NCBI GenBank assembly: GCA_964002385.1 | Contig: CAXFFS010000002.1 | Coordinates: 1 to 36,862, forward strand | Length of the DNA stretch: 36,862 nt | Source: AEGEAN-183 sp964002385 | GTDB lineage: Bacteria > Pseudomonadota > Gammaproteobacteria > Magnimaribacterales > Magnimaribacteraceae | Direction: 5' to 3' | Shown: positions 8,102 through 16,419 of the stretch, in pieces | Layout of the letters: each line of letters opens with the position of its first letter | How positions within the stretch are numbered: position 1 is the first letter of the stretch | Notes under the pieces: model-generated | The model's input: the letters and a program-made list of their open reading frames with translations, nothing else | What the model was told of the DNA's origin: nothing | Databases searched by the model: none | Program-made: the position numbers and the translations under genes

Positions 8102-8877
8102 CCTTGGCGGGGTTTAAAATTTTTGTCTAAATGGGGCTTAACTAGACCTTTCCAAATACGATAGCCATTTTCATTCATATGAAGACCATCCTCTACAAAT
8201 AAACTTGGGTTAGCTTTTCCATCTTCTAAAAGCATTTCATCCCATACGTCTATGTAGATTAGGTTTTTCTCATTCTCGGCAAGTTTTGCAATTAAATTAT
8301 TTATAATTAATTGTTTATCTCGCAGATGATATCTAGCGATGCTGGGTTTTATGCCTATCACAAATATCTTTGTGTTCGGCAGAGTCACTTTTACTTTCTG
8401 AAAGAAAATAAGAAAATCATTAAAAACTTCATCTGTAAATTTTAATGCGGCTAAATCATTGGTACCGCAGAAGAAAACTATTCCTTTAGGCTCATAAGGA
8501 CTAACCACTTCAGAAAAATGATTGTTTATATGCGCAATATGCGCGCCTCCAAACCCTCTGTTTAAAATCTCATGAGGAAACATATCTTCTTTCAAAGTCT
8601 TCCAATAAACAATGCTCGAACTGCCTACAAATAGGATGGAGTTTTTCTTAGGAAAGTTTTGCAAATCAACTTTCTTAAATTCTTCTATGGTCGATTGATA
8701 AAAATTAGGTTCACTCCACTTGGATAGATAAATGGCCCATTTTTTTATCTCCACTTCAGTCATAGTCTGATTGGTGGCTTTTAATTCTTGGCGAACCATT
8801 TCTTCATACTCATAAACTTGCTCTGAGCAAGAGAAAAATAACAGGCTAAGAAATAAAGTTACTAAAATCTTCTGCAT
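8098..8877 (-). CDS. SGNH/GDSL hydrolase lipoprotein
   Basis: A 259-residue predicted lipoprotein: the signal peptide ends in the lipobox LLFFSC, so the mature protein would be anchored through that Cys. Catalytic blocks of SGNH esterases are in order: block I FVGSSSIVYW (nucleophile Ser), block II NRGFGGAHI (oxyanion Gly), block III FFCGTNDLAA (Asn), and block V DGLHMNENGY (Asp and His). This family removes acyl or acetyl groups from lipids, sugars or peptidoglycan; the substrate is not evident. The ATG at 8877 begins right at the signal peptide, whereas the alternative TTG at 8898 would overlap yqgE. It follows yqgE by seven bases. Confidence 0.88.
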   Translation of the reverse strand: MQKILVTLFLSLLFFSCSEQVYEYEEMVRQELKATNQTMTEVEIKKWAIYLSKWSEPNFYQSTIEEFKKVDLQNFPKKNSILFVGSSSIVYWKTLKEDMFPHEILNRGFGGAHIAHINNHFSEVVSPYEPKGIVFFCGTNDLAALKFTDEVFNDFLIFFQKVKVTLPNTKIFVIGIKPSIARYHLRDKQLIINNLIAKLAENEKNLIYIDVWDEMLLEDGKANPSLFVEDGLHMNENGYRIWKGLVKPHLDKNFKPRQG

Positions 8878-8884
8878 GACTTTA

Positions 8885-9454
8885 TTAAGCGTTGCCAAAA
8901 TCAGGGCTTACCATCCTTAAATCAAAGCCTACTTTCTTTGACAAGGCATCAACTTGATCTTTGGCTGGCGTATTAAAAATTATATCGTAGTCAGCAGGGG
9001 ATTGAATCCATACATTTTCCGCTAATTCTTCATCCAATTGTTTTGGATTCCAGCCAGAATAACCTAAAGCTATTAAGTAATTTAAAGGGCCATCCCCAGA
9101 AGCAATAGACTCAAGAATATCCCCGGATGTAGTTAAAGCAATTTCTTCAGTTACTTTTACTGTGCTATCCCACTTTAAAGGTTTGCCATGAAGTACAAAA
9201 ACGGCATCCGGATTTACTGGGCCTCCCAAAAGTAAATTTTGTTGGCTTAAATCCGATACCGCTTTTAATTTCAAACTGTTAAATAAGTCTATCGTTTTTA
9301 TGTTTGTAGACCTGTTGACGATAATCCCCATTGATCCTTCAGAATTGTGATCACAGATATAGATCAAGCTGTCGGTGAAGTAGGAGAAATGTTTTTCACT
9401 TGGTGAGAAGTAAAGTAATTTATCTTTACAGGTTTCAGGATTTTCAGACGGCAT
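8885..9454 (-). CDS. YqgE/AlgH family protein (DUF179)
   Basis: A 189-residue member of the YqgE/AlgH family, with the diagnostic pattern GIIVNRSTN, then LLLGGPVNPDAVFVLHG, and GYSGWNPKQLDEEL. The length matches the family (about 185-190). The family is widespread in proteobacteria; AlgH was linked to alginate gene expression in Pseudomonas, but the biochemical role is unsettled. In many gammaproteobacteria yqgE sits with yqgF (ruvX) and pyrB; here pyrB is about 8 kb away and yqgF is not seen. It lies eight bases downstream of the Nudix gene on the same strand, so Nudix-yqgE-SGNH probably form one operon. Confidence 0.92.
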   Translation of the reverse strand: MPSENPETCKDKLLYFSPSEKHFSYFTDSLIYICDHNSEGSMGIIVNRSTNIKTIDLFNSLKLKAVSDLSQQNLLLGGPVNPDAVFVLHGKPLKWDSTVKVTEEIALTTSGDILESIASGDGPLNYLIALGYSGWNPKQLDEELAENVWIQSPADYDIIFNTPAKDQVDALSKKVGFDLRMVSPDFGNA

Positions 9455-9462
9455 AGTACTTA

Positions 9463-10002
9463 TTATTTCTCAAATTGGTCCAGCAAGTAAAAAGCTGAAA
9501 CGACTAATGAATGATCAATTTCTCCATCTGCTATTAAATTTGGAATTTTGTCTAAATCAACTTCTAACACTTCAATATCTTCCATGTTATCCAATTGCTG
9601 GTCTCCTATCTTCTCCACATTATAGGCAACGTATGAATAAGTGTGGTTAGACATTAAAGCAGGGTTAGGAGAAATTTTTCCTATTTCATGCACTTCATCA
9701 GACCCGTAACCAGTTTCTTCCTTCAATTCACGTATAGCAGCTGATAAAGCATCCTCTCCTGCATCTACCATTCCCCCTGGAATTTCTAATGAGATGTCTT
9801 GGCTACCAAATCTATACTGTTTAATCATGATTACCTTCTGCTCTTTTGTAATGGGAATGATATTTATCCAGGTCGGTGCATCCATGACCCATACTGGATG
9901 GGTGTTTTCTGTTTTGGGAGATAAGACTTTATCTTCTCTAAGTCCAAAAACTTTGTTTCCAAAAATTTGTTTGGTATCCAATGTCTTCCATTTTTTGGGC
10001 AT
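9463..10002 (-). CDS. Nudix hydrolase, ADP-ribose/ADP-sugar pyrophosphatase-like
   Basis: A cytosolic Nudix hydrolase of 179 residues. The Nudix box is complete, running from GGMVDAGED through AIRELKEETGYG, with Glu residues positioned for metal binding (pattern GX5EX7REUXEEXGU). The surrounding motifs (QYRFGSQDISLEIPGG before the box, NPALMSNHTY after it) match the ADP-ribose/ADP-sugar pyrophosphatase branch, in which the conserved Arg of QYR and the post-box Pro help select the substrate. Start ATG has the Shine-Dalgarno AGGAAGG. It is the first gene of an apparent operon with yqgE and the SGNH lipoprotein. Exact substrate not shown by sequence. Confidence 0.9.
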   Translation of the reverse strand: MPKKWKTLDTKQIFGNKVFGLREDKVLSPKTENTHPVWVMDAPTWINIIPITKEQKVIMIKQYRFGSQDISLEIPGGMVDAGEDALSAAIRELKEETGYGSDEVHEIGKISPNPALMSNHTYSYVAYNVEKIGDQQLDNMEDIEVLEVDLDKIPNLIADGEIDHSLVVSAFYLLDQFEK

Positions 10003-10062
10003 TGACCTTCCTTTTTATTTTTTCTAAAGAGATAATAGCACTAGTTTATTACAGGAGAGAGC

Positions 10063-10845
10063 ATGTCAAAGCACGCAGCATTAGATCGTTTTGGTAGATC
10101 AGGTAACCCTTTAATAAGATCTGATCTTTTTAACCAAACAGCCCTTGATAATGAAGAAGTAACTACCTTAGATGGAGCGGTTAATAAGACGGCTATCCTT
10201 TTAGCTTTAACAGTATCAACTGCAGCGATTAGCTGGAATTTTCAAGGCCCTACAATGGGTTTAATTTCTGGGATCGGTATGTTTGCAGCTGTAATAGCTT
10301 CATTAGCGACTTACGGTCTGTGGATCTTTAGATGGCTAATTAAACCTACGCCTCATCGTGCTCCTTATACAGCGCCTATCTATGCAATAGGTATGGGTTT
10401 TGCTATTGGTTTAATTTCAGAACAGATGGAAAGCCTATTTCCGGGTATTGTCATTCAAGCAGTCTCTCTAACTTTTTTTGTAGCCGCATCATTACTGCTT
10501 CTTTATAAGACCGGAGTGATTAGACCAGATCAGAATTTCCTGCTAATCATTGTTTGTGCAACATTGGGTATATTTTTTACCTATTTGGCTAGTTTTATTT
10601 ATGCAATGGTTACTGGCAGCTCGTTTTCCATCATCACTGATACCGGTCTTATGGGAATAGGATTTAGTCTTTTTGTTGTGGCAATTGCAGCTCTTAATCT
10701 CGTGTTGGACTTTGATATTATCGAGCAAGCAGCTGAAAATAGAACTCCAAAATACATGGAATGGTTTGGTGCTATGGCTTTAGTCATGACTTTGATTTGG
10801 TTGTATCTTGAAATACTAAGATTACTGGCAAAACTTAGATCTTAA
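10063..10845 (+). CDS. Bax inhibitor-1/YccA family membrane protein
   Basis: A 260-residue integral membrane protein with about seven hydrophobic segments after a polar N-terminus of roughly 40 residues. The order of motifs (DGAVNKTAILLALTV, the RAPYTAPIYAIGMGF helix, and NLVLDFDIIEQAAENRTPKYMEWFGAM near the end) is that of the soil/marine bacterial YccA-type Bax inhibitor-1 branch. The conserved Asp pair in LDFDIIE is where the family's proton/calcium-sensing residues lie. The bacterial role is unclear; calcium leak activity is known for a Bacillus homologue. Start ATG preceded by AGGAGAG. It is translationally coupled to the next small gene (stop and start share one base). Confidence 0.9.
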   Translation: MSKHAALDRFGRSGNPLIRSDLFNQTALDNEEVTTLDGAVNKTAILLALTVSTAAISWNFQGPTMGLISGIGMFAAVIASLATYGLWIFRWLIKPTPHRAPYTAPIYAIGMGFAIGLISEQMESLFPGIVIQAVSLTFFVAASLLLLYKTGVIRPDQNFLLIIVCATLGIFFTYLASFIYAMVTGSSFSIITDTGLMGIGFSLFVVAIAALNLVLDFDIIEQAAENRTPKYMEWFGAMALVMTLIWLYLEILRLLAKLRS

Positions 10846-11084
10846 TGAGTACTATCACCTTATTATTAGCCTTATTAGGTATAGCTTCTTTCGCAGTATT
10901 ATTTTACTTTTTAAGGTTTAAGGCTTCTTCAAGGCAGACGGATAGAGATAATCGTATTCCTTGGCATAAAATATGGTTTCAGCGAGAACGATATAAAGAA
11001 ACAAAAGCTTCAATTGAAGAACAAAAACAACCGAAAGTTGAAAAACAATCTTCAGAGGAAGAGGACGCTGATTTTAAAGATTAA
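10845..11084 (+). CDS. Small single-span membrane protein, unknown
   Basis: A 79-residue protein I do not recognise. It has one N-terminal hydrophobic helix (about residues 4-23), then a basic juxtamembrane stretch (RFKASSRQTDRDNR), a short WHKIWFQRERYKETK segment, and a highly charged Glu/Lys tail. By the positive-inside rule the tail would face the cytoplasm. Its ATG overlaps the TAA of the Bax-inhibitor gene by one base (TAATG), so the two are translationally coupled and may work together. No enzymatic motif is visible. Confidence 0.7.
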   Translation: MSTITLLLALLGIASFAVLFYFLRFKASSRQTDRDNRIPWHKIWFQRERYKETKASIEEQKQPKVEKQSSEEEDADFKD

Positions 11085-11104
11085 TTGTTAAGTCTAAGAG
11101 CAAC

Positions 11105-12241
11105 TTACCCAATAGCTTCAACAAATAGATTTTCGTAGTCTTCAAGAGATGGAATCACCGGATTAGTGAAGGAACATACATCCACCACTGAATGCTGAGC
11201 GAGATCTGGAATCATATCTTCAACTATACCCATTTCTCCTAGATTTCGAGGCAGACCAATCTGATTATTTAAGTTTTCTACAACTTCAGCTAAATCTGAA
11301 GATTCAGGTAAGCCCATGCTACGAGAAATTCTTTCGTATTTGTCTCCCACATGAGATTTATTAAATCTTATTATGGTGGGCAAGATGACGCCATTCAATG
11401 TGCCGTGGTGTAATCTCAATTCTTGGTTTGCACCGCAAGCATGACTCATAGAATGAACAGCTCCTAATCCCTTTGTGAATGCCATCGCACCTTCGGTAGC
11501 TGCCATCATCATATTCCATCTTGCTTCTTTGTTGGATCCATCTTTAACCGCCTTAAGCAGATTTTCTCCTCTAAATATTCTTTCTATCCCATCAAGTCCA
11601 ACTGCTTCTGCTGGAGGATCAATCATTGGGGATAAAACAGCTTCAACACAATGGGTAAAGGCATCCATTCCAGCTCCCGCGGTCATAATAGGGGGCAGTC
11701 CAAGAGTCAGGTCAGGATCGCAGATTGCAGCATCCGGTATTAGATGGGCGCTTGCCAGAATTAATTTTCTGCCATCGTTCATGATAATAACTGAGCCAGA
11801 AGAGACTTCACTGCCGGTTCCAGAAGTAGTTGGGATAGCGAGAAGAGGGGCAGTTTCACCTATCTTCTCCATCCCTCCTTCATTGACTGAATAGTCGACT
11901 ATGGTTCCCTCATGGGTAGCTAAGATGGATACGGCTTTGCCAAGATCTATACTAGATCCTCCTCCAAATCCTATAATGCCATCACATCCTTCGGCCTTAT
12001 AGGTTTCCAAAGCTTTTTCTACCGCTTCTTGAGTGGGATTAGCAGGTGTCTGGTCAAATACAATGGGAGTAAACTCATTTGATATAAGATTCCTTAATTG
12101 GTCTAACATTCCCAATTGAACTAGGCCAGGGTCTGTGCATATCAGGGGTTTTTTTATACCCATTCCCCCTAGGATTTCTGAAATTTGTTCTATAGCTCCA
12201 TGATCAAAAACTGGCTTGTTAATATAATTTAGCTGAGTCAT
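11105..12241 (-). CDS. Iron-containing alcohol dehydrogenase
   Basis: A 378-residue group III (Fe-dependent) alcohol dehydrogenase. The NAD(P)-binding half contains GFGGGSSIDLGKA and TTSGTGSEVS; the metal half contains AGMDAFTHCVEA (metal Asp and His), HSMSHACGA and HHGTLNG, giving the Asp plus three His ligands of the family. The protein length is typical. Such enzymes interconvert alcohols and aldehydes, with some branches reducing maleylacetate or oxidising lactaldehyde; I cannot assign the substrate. The start ATG has AGGGGGAA upstream. It stands alone, divergent from recX. Confidence 0.93.
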   Translation of the reverse strand: MTQLNYINKPVFDHGAIEQISEILGGMGIKKPLICTDPGLVQLGMLDQLRNLISNEFTPIVFDQTPANPTQEAVEKALETYKAEGCDGIIGFGGGSSIDLGKAVSILATHEGTIVDYSVNEGGMEKIGETAPLLAIPTTSGTGSEVSSGSVIIMNDGRKLILASAHLIPDAAICDPDLTLGLPPIMTAGAGMDAFTHCVEAVLSPMIDPPAEAVGLDGIERIFRGENLLKAVKDGSNKEARWNMMMAATEGAMAFTKGLGAVHSMSHACGANQELRLHHGTLNGVILPTIIRFNKSHVGDKYERISRSMGLPESSDLAEVVENLNNQIGLPRNLGEMGIVEDMIPDLAQHSVVDVCSFTNPVIPSLEDYENLFVEAIG

Positions 12242-12330
12242 GAATTCCCCCTAGTTTGTCCAAAATTTTTGCTTCAAATTAGTTTACACTTAAACATCTT
12301 TAAAAGCATTCTGGCAAAAGGGGTTAAATA

Positions 12331-12783
12331 GTGGACTTAGATAATTCAAAATCGATAAGAATTAAAATAATGGATTTTCTTTCTAGAAGAGAGCACACAA
12401 CTAAAGAAATTTTTTTCAAGCTAGAAAACCGAGTAGAGTCCATAGATATTTTAAGCACTGAGATTAAAAAGTTAGAGGAAGAAGGTTTAATAGACCACCA
12501 GAGATTTGCTGAGCAATACATTCATTCTAGGTCTGCAAAAGGCTACGGACCTCTACGCATAAAACAAGAATTGAAACAAAGAGGAGTAAATGAAAATATC
12601 GCTCAACCGCTTTTGAATAATATTGATTGGAACAGTTTTGCTATAGCAGTTTTGAAGAAAAAGGTTAATCATGAGTTCCCTAAAGAGACCAAACCAGTAC
12701 TTAAATTAAAGAAATTTTTAAACTATCGGGGGTTTGACTTTAGCCAAATAGAACAGGCCTTTTCCTCTTACAAAAAAACATAA
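12331..12783 (+). CDS. recX: Regulatory protein RecX
   Basis: A 150-residue RecX-like protein that would bind RecA filaments and limit recombinase activity. It is mostly helical with the family's repeats: FLSRREHTTKEIFFKLENR near the start, DHQRFAEQYIHSRSAKGYGPLRI in the middle (the most conserved RecX block), and LNYRGFDFSQIEQAF at the end. I accept the GTG at 12331, preceded by AAGGGG at good spacing, because it gives the usual short N-terminal lead. An internal ATG at 12370 would cut into the first repeat. RecX usually follows recA; here it stands in front of dnaX and recA is not in the window. Confidence 0.87.
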   Translation: MDLDNSKSIRIKIMDFLSRREHTTKEIFFKLENRVESIDILSTEIKKLEEEGLIDHQRFAEQYIHSRSAKGYGPLRIKQELKQRGVNENIAQPLLNNIDWNSFAIAVLKKKVNHEFPKETKPVLKLKKFLNYRGFDFSQIEQAFSSYKKT

Positions 12784-12839
12784 AAATCGGTTGTGGACTT
12801 AGTAAATATCAAACCATATGATTACACTATCCTTAAGAA

Positions 12840-14453
12840 ATGAGTTATCAAGTATTAGCAAGAAAATGGCGTCCTAATAGCTTCGCAGAAGTTGTCGGTC
12901 AAGAACATGTAGTTAAAGCCTTATCTAATGCTTTAGATAGCAACAAAATACATCAAGCCTATTTATTTAGCGGCACTCGAGGAGTAGGAAAAACCACTTT
13001 AGGAAGAATCTTAACTAAATGTCTGAATTGTGAGAAAGGACTTAAATCTTCTCCCTGTAATAAATGCCAAGCATGTGAGTCCATAAACGAAGGCCGTTTT
13101 ATAGATTTTCAAGAAGTTGACGCAGCTTCTAGAAGAGGTGTGGAAGAAACCCAACAGCTTCTTGAGACAGTAATGCACATGCCAGGCTCTTCCAGATATA
13201 AGGTTTACTTGATTGACGAGGTCCATATGCTATCAAAACATAGCTTTAATGCTTTGCTTAAAACTTTAGAAGAGCCGCCCCCTCATGTAGTGTTTATTCT
13301 AGCAACAACTGAACCTGAAAAGGTTCCAGCAACTGTGTTATCCAGATGTTTGCAGTTTCATCTAAAGAACCTCACCCCATCCCAATTAAGCGAAAGATTA
13401 GAAGAAGTTCTAAGCGAAGAGAATGTTAAATATGATGCTGAAAGCATCAATCAGATTTCGAGAGCTGGAAGAGGAAGTTTAAGAGATTGTCTTACGATCG
13501 CAGATCAAGCAATTGCATTTTGTAACGGAAAGTTAATTGGATCAGATATTTCAGAAATGTTGGGCACTCTTCCATATGATCATGTTTATGAGTTAATCGA
13601 TTGTGTTATTAATGAGAAAGCCACTAAGCTGGTTGAGAGCCTAAAAGCTATTTCCAGTTTGAGTGTTGACTATCAGAGGTTGATGGATCTCATATTAGAA
13701 ACACTTCAACATATGGCAATCATAAAGATTTCTCCTGAAAGCATTTCTGACTTGAATCTACCCTCAGAAGAGGTTATTCCGTTATCTGAATCTTTAAAAC
13801 CCGAAGAAATTCAATTACTTTATCAAATAGGGTTGATAGCAAAGAGGGATATGGATTTAGCTCCCAATGTAGGAGATGGCTTTGAAATGGCCTTACTCAG
13901 GATGATGTCTTTTCTTCCTGAAGAAAAGGATATCTCTAAGAGTAAAAAAAAAGTAGTTAAGGAAGAAGTAAGATCAGAGCAGGAAGTCAGCTCTAAACCA
14001 GTTCCAAAACTATCAGAACCATCTAAAAAAGTAACAGAAGAAGATGATCACTCTTTGTCATTCTTAGACCATAAGACTTGGAATAAGATATTTAAATCTT
14101 TGACTTTAGATTCTGGCACTAAGCAATTAATTTCCCATTGCTCCTTTTTGAAAGCTGAGGATTCGGTTATTTATTTCTCTATGCCTAAGGATAAATTAGA
14201 GATACTCAGTGGATCTCACCGAGAGAAATTCGAAGACAGTCTGAATCAAGCTTTAGATCTTGAGTGCCATATCTTTTTTGAAGAGGGTGAAGTTAATGGT
14301 TCATCACCTAACAAAACTAAAGAAAAGCAGAAAACTAAGGAATTACTTAAGGCTTCAGAGGCAATAAAAAATGACCCGTCAGTTAAGAATATATTAGACA
14401 CTTTAGGTGGAACAATTGTTGAATCTTCAATAGCTCCTAAAGAATCACAGTGA
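12840..14453 (+). CDS. dnaX: DNA polymerase III subunit tau (with a likely gamma form)
   Basis: Clamp-loader ATPase, 537 residues as full-length tau. Walker A GTRGVGKT (about 45-52), a zinc module with Cys61, Cys64, Cys73, Cys76 and Cys79, Walker B VYLIDEVHML, and sensor-1/SRC motif LSRCLQF are all present. Domains I-III end near residue 365. A charged linker follows, then a C-terminal domain (about 410-537) with the DPSVKNIL and IAPKES endings of the alpha-binding domain V. It is shorter than the 643-residue E. coli tau, mostly in the linker/DnaB-binding domain IV. A run of nine A (13944-13952) sits at the start of the linker; slippage there in either direction stops translation at once and would produce a 371-373-residue gamma. 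The stop overlaps the recR start by four bases. Confidence 0.96.
   Translation: MSYQVLARKWRPNSFAEVVGQEHVVKALSNALDSNKIHQAYLFSGTRGVGKTTLGRILTKCLNCEKGLKSSPCNKCQACESINEGRFIDFQEVDAASRRGVEETQQLLETVMHMPGSSRYKVYLIDEVHMLSKHSFNALLKTLEEPPPHVVFILATTEPEKVPATVLSRCLQFHLKNLTPSQLSERLEEVLSEENVKYDAESINQISRAGRGSLRDCLTIADQAIAFCNGKLIGSDISEMLGTLPYDHVYELIDCVINEKATKLVESLKAISSLSVDYQRLMDLILETLQHMAIIKISPESISDLNLPSEEVIPLSESLKPEEIQLLYQIGLIAKRDMDLAPNVGDGFEMALLRMMSFLPEEKDISKSKKKVVKEEVRSEQEVSSKPVPKLSEPSKKVTEEDDHSLSFLDHKTWNKIFKSLTLDSGTKQLISHCSFLKAEDSVIYFSMPKDKLEILSGSHREKFEDSLNQALDLECHIFFEEGEVNGSSPNKTKEKQKTKELLKASEAIKNDPSVKNILDTLGGTIVESSIAPKESQ
13944..13952 (+). promoter_or_regulatory. Candidate slippage site (A9) for gamma-subunit synthesis in dnaX
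   Basis: Nine consecutive A encode Lys369-371, in frame AGT AAA AAA AAA GTA GTT AAG. If one A is added, or the ribosome slips back one base, the frame becomes AGT AGT TAA after the lysines and stops. If one A is lost, it reads AAG TAG and stops. An AAAGGA sequence at about 13925-13930 lies 13 bases upstream and could act as a stimulatory Shine-Dalgarno. Known precedents are E. coli dnaX (ribosomal -1 shift at A AAA AAG) and Thermus thermophilus dnaX (A9, transcriptional slippage). The effect here is inferred. Confidence 0.65.
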
Positions 14454-15070
14454 ACAATATTAGCCCTTTTGTCGATGGTTTAATTGAAGCTTTTCAATGT
14501 TTACCTGGAGTGGGTCCTAAATCTGCTAGAAGGATGGTTTTACATTTACTGGAAAAAGATAGAGAGGCAGGGAAGGTTTTAGCTGAATCCTTGGAACTGA
14601 CTTTAAGTAATGTTGGTCAATGCCATGAGTGCAGAATATTTTCTGAACAAGAGATTTGTATTATTTGCAGCGATAAAAAGAGAGATCAAACTACTTTGTG
14701 TGTGGTTGAGGCGGTTTCCGATGTCTTTGCAATCGAAGAGAGTCATCAATACAGAGGAAAATATTTCATTTTGCATGGCCATCTTTCGCCCATAGATAAT
14801 ATGGGACCACATGAGCTTGGATTAGATCAGTTGATAGCAAAGGCTAAGGAGAATTCATTTTCAGAGATTATTTTAGCCACTAATTCAACGTTAGAAGGCG
14901 AGGCCACAGCCAACTTTATCTTTGAGGGATTGAAAGGTATAGAATCCTTAAAACTTAGTCGGTTAGCCCGAGGCGTACCTTTAGGAGGAGAATTGGAATA
15001 TGTTGATGGAGGCACCATCATGCATGCGCTTAGCGGTAGGACTAATTTAAAACTAGATAATCAATCCTGA
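14450..15070 (+). CDS. recR: Recombination mediator RecR
   Basis: A 206-residue RecR, which with RecO helps load RecA at single-stranded gaps. Domains in order: helix-hairpin-helix (LPGVGPKSARRMVLHLL, from about residue 18), a four-cysteine zinc finger (CHECRIF and CIICSD, about 54-72), a Toprim domain with CVVEAVSDVFAIEES, and the C-terminal RLARGVPLGGELEYVDGGT motif. It starts at a GTG whose GTGA overlaps the dnaX stop, so it is translationally coupled to dnaX. The usual ybaB between dnaX and recR is absent. The 3' end overlaps the convergent amidohydrolase gene by ten bases. Confidence 0.96.
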   Translation: MNNISPFVDGLIEAFQCLPGVGPKSARRMVLHLLEKDREAGKVLAESLELTLSNVGQCHECRIFSEQEICIICSDKKRDQTTLCVVEAVSDVFAIEESHQYRGKYFILHGHLSPIDNMGPHELGLDQLIAKAKENSFSEIILATNSTLEGEATANFIFEGLKGIESLKLSRLARGVPLGGELEYVDGGTIMHALSGRTNLKLDNQS

Positions 15071-16347
15071 TATAAATCTATAACAGCTCCGCTCATTGCT
15101 TTTACACCAGTAGAAATTGTCGGTTCTGGATCAGGTAGAAAGAAAGCTGAATGAAGAGAAGGCAAGCTTATATTTTCTCTTAATGAAGTATCGTAAACTT
15201 TTTTGTTTACCGCTCCTAACCAAAATAGTGATGTGGGGATTATTGGTTCAACTCTTCCGTACATCCCAAAATCTTCGCCTCCCATAACCGGTGAGAGTTT
15301 TAATACATTTTCTTGACCTAGAGCCTTTTCAAAGCTAATTCTAAGTTTCTCAGTTAACGCAGGATTATTGAAGAGAGCTGGTGTATATTCGTCTTTAAGA
15401 GTGATTTCTGGGTAAGAATCCTTAGGCAGCCCATTGGCTTGTGCAAGGCCTCTCGCCATTCTTCTAATTGTTGAGATGGTTTGATTCCTGACTTCATCTG
15501 TATAAGAACGTAATGTTAACTGAAGCCGGACCTCACTAGGGATTACATTGTGTTTTGTCCCTCCATGTATTGAACCCACGGTTACTACAGCAGCTTCAAT
15601 GGGAGCTATTTCTCTGCTTACTATGGTTTGAAGGCTGTTGATGAGTTGAGAAGCCATAACAATGGGGTCTTTTGTGGTATGAGGATAAGCTCCATGGCCA
15701 CCAACACCTTTAATAGTTATATCCATGGAGTCAACATTTGCCATTGCCCACCCAGGCACATATCCAACTTTTCCTGCCGGAAGATCAGCACTTACATGTA
15801 AAGCTAAATTAAAATCAGGCCTCGGGAATTTCTCAAAAATCCCTTCTTTAATCATATTTCTTGCACCCCCACTAACTTCTTCTGCAGGTTGCATGATGAC
15901 CAACAGATTGCCTTGCCATTGATCTCTTTTGGCTATTAAATCTACTACTGTTCCAATCAGAGAAGTCATATGAATATCATGTCCACATGCATGCATAGTG
16001 AAAACTTCATCTCCAACTTGATTGAAAGACTTGGCTTTACTTGCATAAGGTGCCCCTGTTAATTCTTCAATAGGAAGACCATCCATATCAGCTCTGAGCA
16101 TGATTGTTTTTCCTTCCCCATTCTTCAATAATGCTACCACCCCATAACCACCGAAGTTTTCAGTGACTTCAAAACCCAGACCAGTGAGTATGGTTGCTAA
16201 TTTTTTTGAAGTTTTCTCTTCTTTAAAAGAAAGCTCAGGGTTTAAATGGAGTTCTTTGTAGAGTTGTATTAGATCGACATCACTATCAGCACTTAAAGTA
16301 GAAGTCGAAACAATAAAAATAAATAAAATAGAGAGTATAATTTTCAT
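15061..16347 (-). CDS. Secreted M20-family amidohydrolase
   Basis: A 428-residue M20D metallopeptidase/amidohydrolase (hippurate hydrolase or IAA-amino acid hydrolase type) with an N-terminal signal peptide (hydrophobic run in MKIILSILFIFIVSTSTLSA), so probably periplasmic. Metal-ligand motifs: MHACGHDIHMTSL (Cys, His and Asp), QPAEEVSGGA (Glu pair), LALHVSADLPAGKVG, and VMGGEDFGMYG near the end. The dimerisation insert begins near GVGGHGAYPHTTKDP. Family enzymes cleave amide bonds of N-acyl amino acids. The ATG at 16347 opens at the signal peptide; the in-frame TTG at 16383 would add an implausible lead. It is convergent with and overlaps recR. Confidence 0.9.
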   Translation of the reverse strand: MKIILSILFIFIVSTSTLSADSDVDLIQLYKELHLNPELSFKEEKTSKKLATILTGLGFEVTENFGGYGVVALLKNGEGKTIMLRADMDGLPIEELTGAPYASKAKSFNQVGDEVFTMHACGHDIHMTSLIGTVVDLIAKRDQWQGNLLVIMQPAEEVSGGARNMIKEGIFEKFPRPDFNLALHVSADLPAGKVGYVPGWAMANVDSMDITIKGVGGHGAYPHTTKDPIVMASQLINSLQTIVSREIAPIEAAVVTVGSIHGGTKHNVIPSEVRLQLTLRSYTDEVRNQTISTIRRMARGLAQANGLPKDSYPEITLKDEYTPALFNNPALTEKLRISFEKALGQENVLKLSPVMGGEDFGMYGRVEPIIPTSLFWLGAVNKKVYDTSLRENISLPSLHSAFFLPDPEPTISTGVKAMSGAVIDLYQD

Positions 16348-16419
16348 AATTTTTAGGAATTTAGCATCATTGCAAAATAGCAAAATAGCACATAACTGCC
16401 CAACAGGAAATTATTGTTA

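Noticed and set aside
11475..11894. Long open frame opposite the iron-dependent alcohol dehydrogenase, and similar ones opposite the other large genes.
   Set aside because: They are antisense to well-supported genes, have no ribosome site or recognisable motif, and follow from codon use of the real gene.
12331..12802. The ten-base string GTGGACTTAG occurs at the recX start (12331) and again before dnaX (12793).
   Set aside because: Only ten bases match, the flanks differ, and it is part of coding sequence in one copy; best taken as chance.
13976..13994. Possible stem (AGAGC / GCTCT) downstream of the dnaX A9 run.
   Set aside because: Five base pairs with a nine-base loop, 23 bases from the slippery run, is too weak and too far to act as a classical frameshift stimulator.
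16372..16390. Tandem GCAAAATA GCAAAATA GCA upstream of the secreted amidohydrolase start.
   Set aside because: Two copies of an AT-rich octamer in a short spacer are too little to call a repeat array or iteron.
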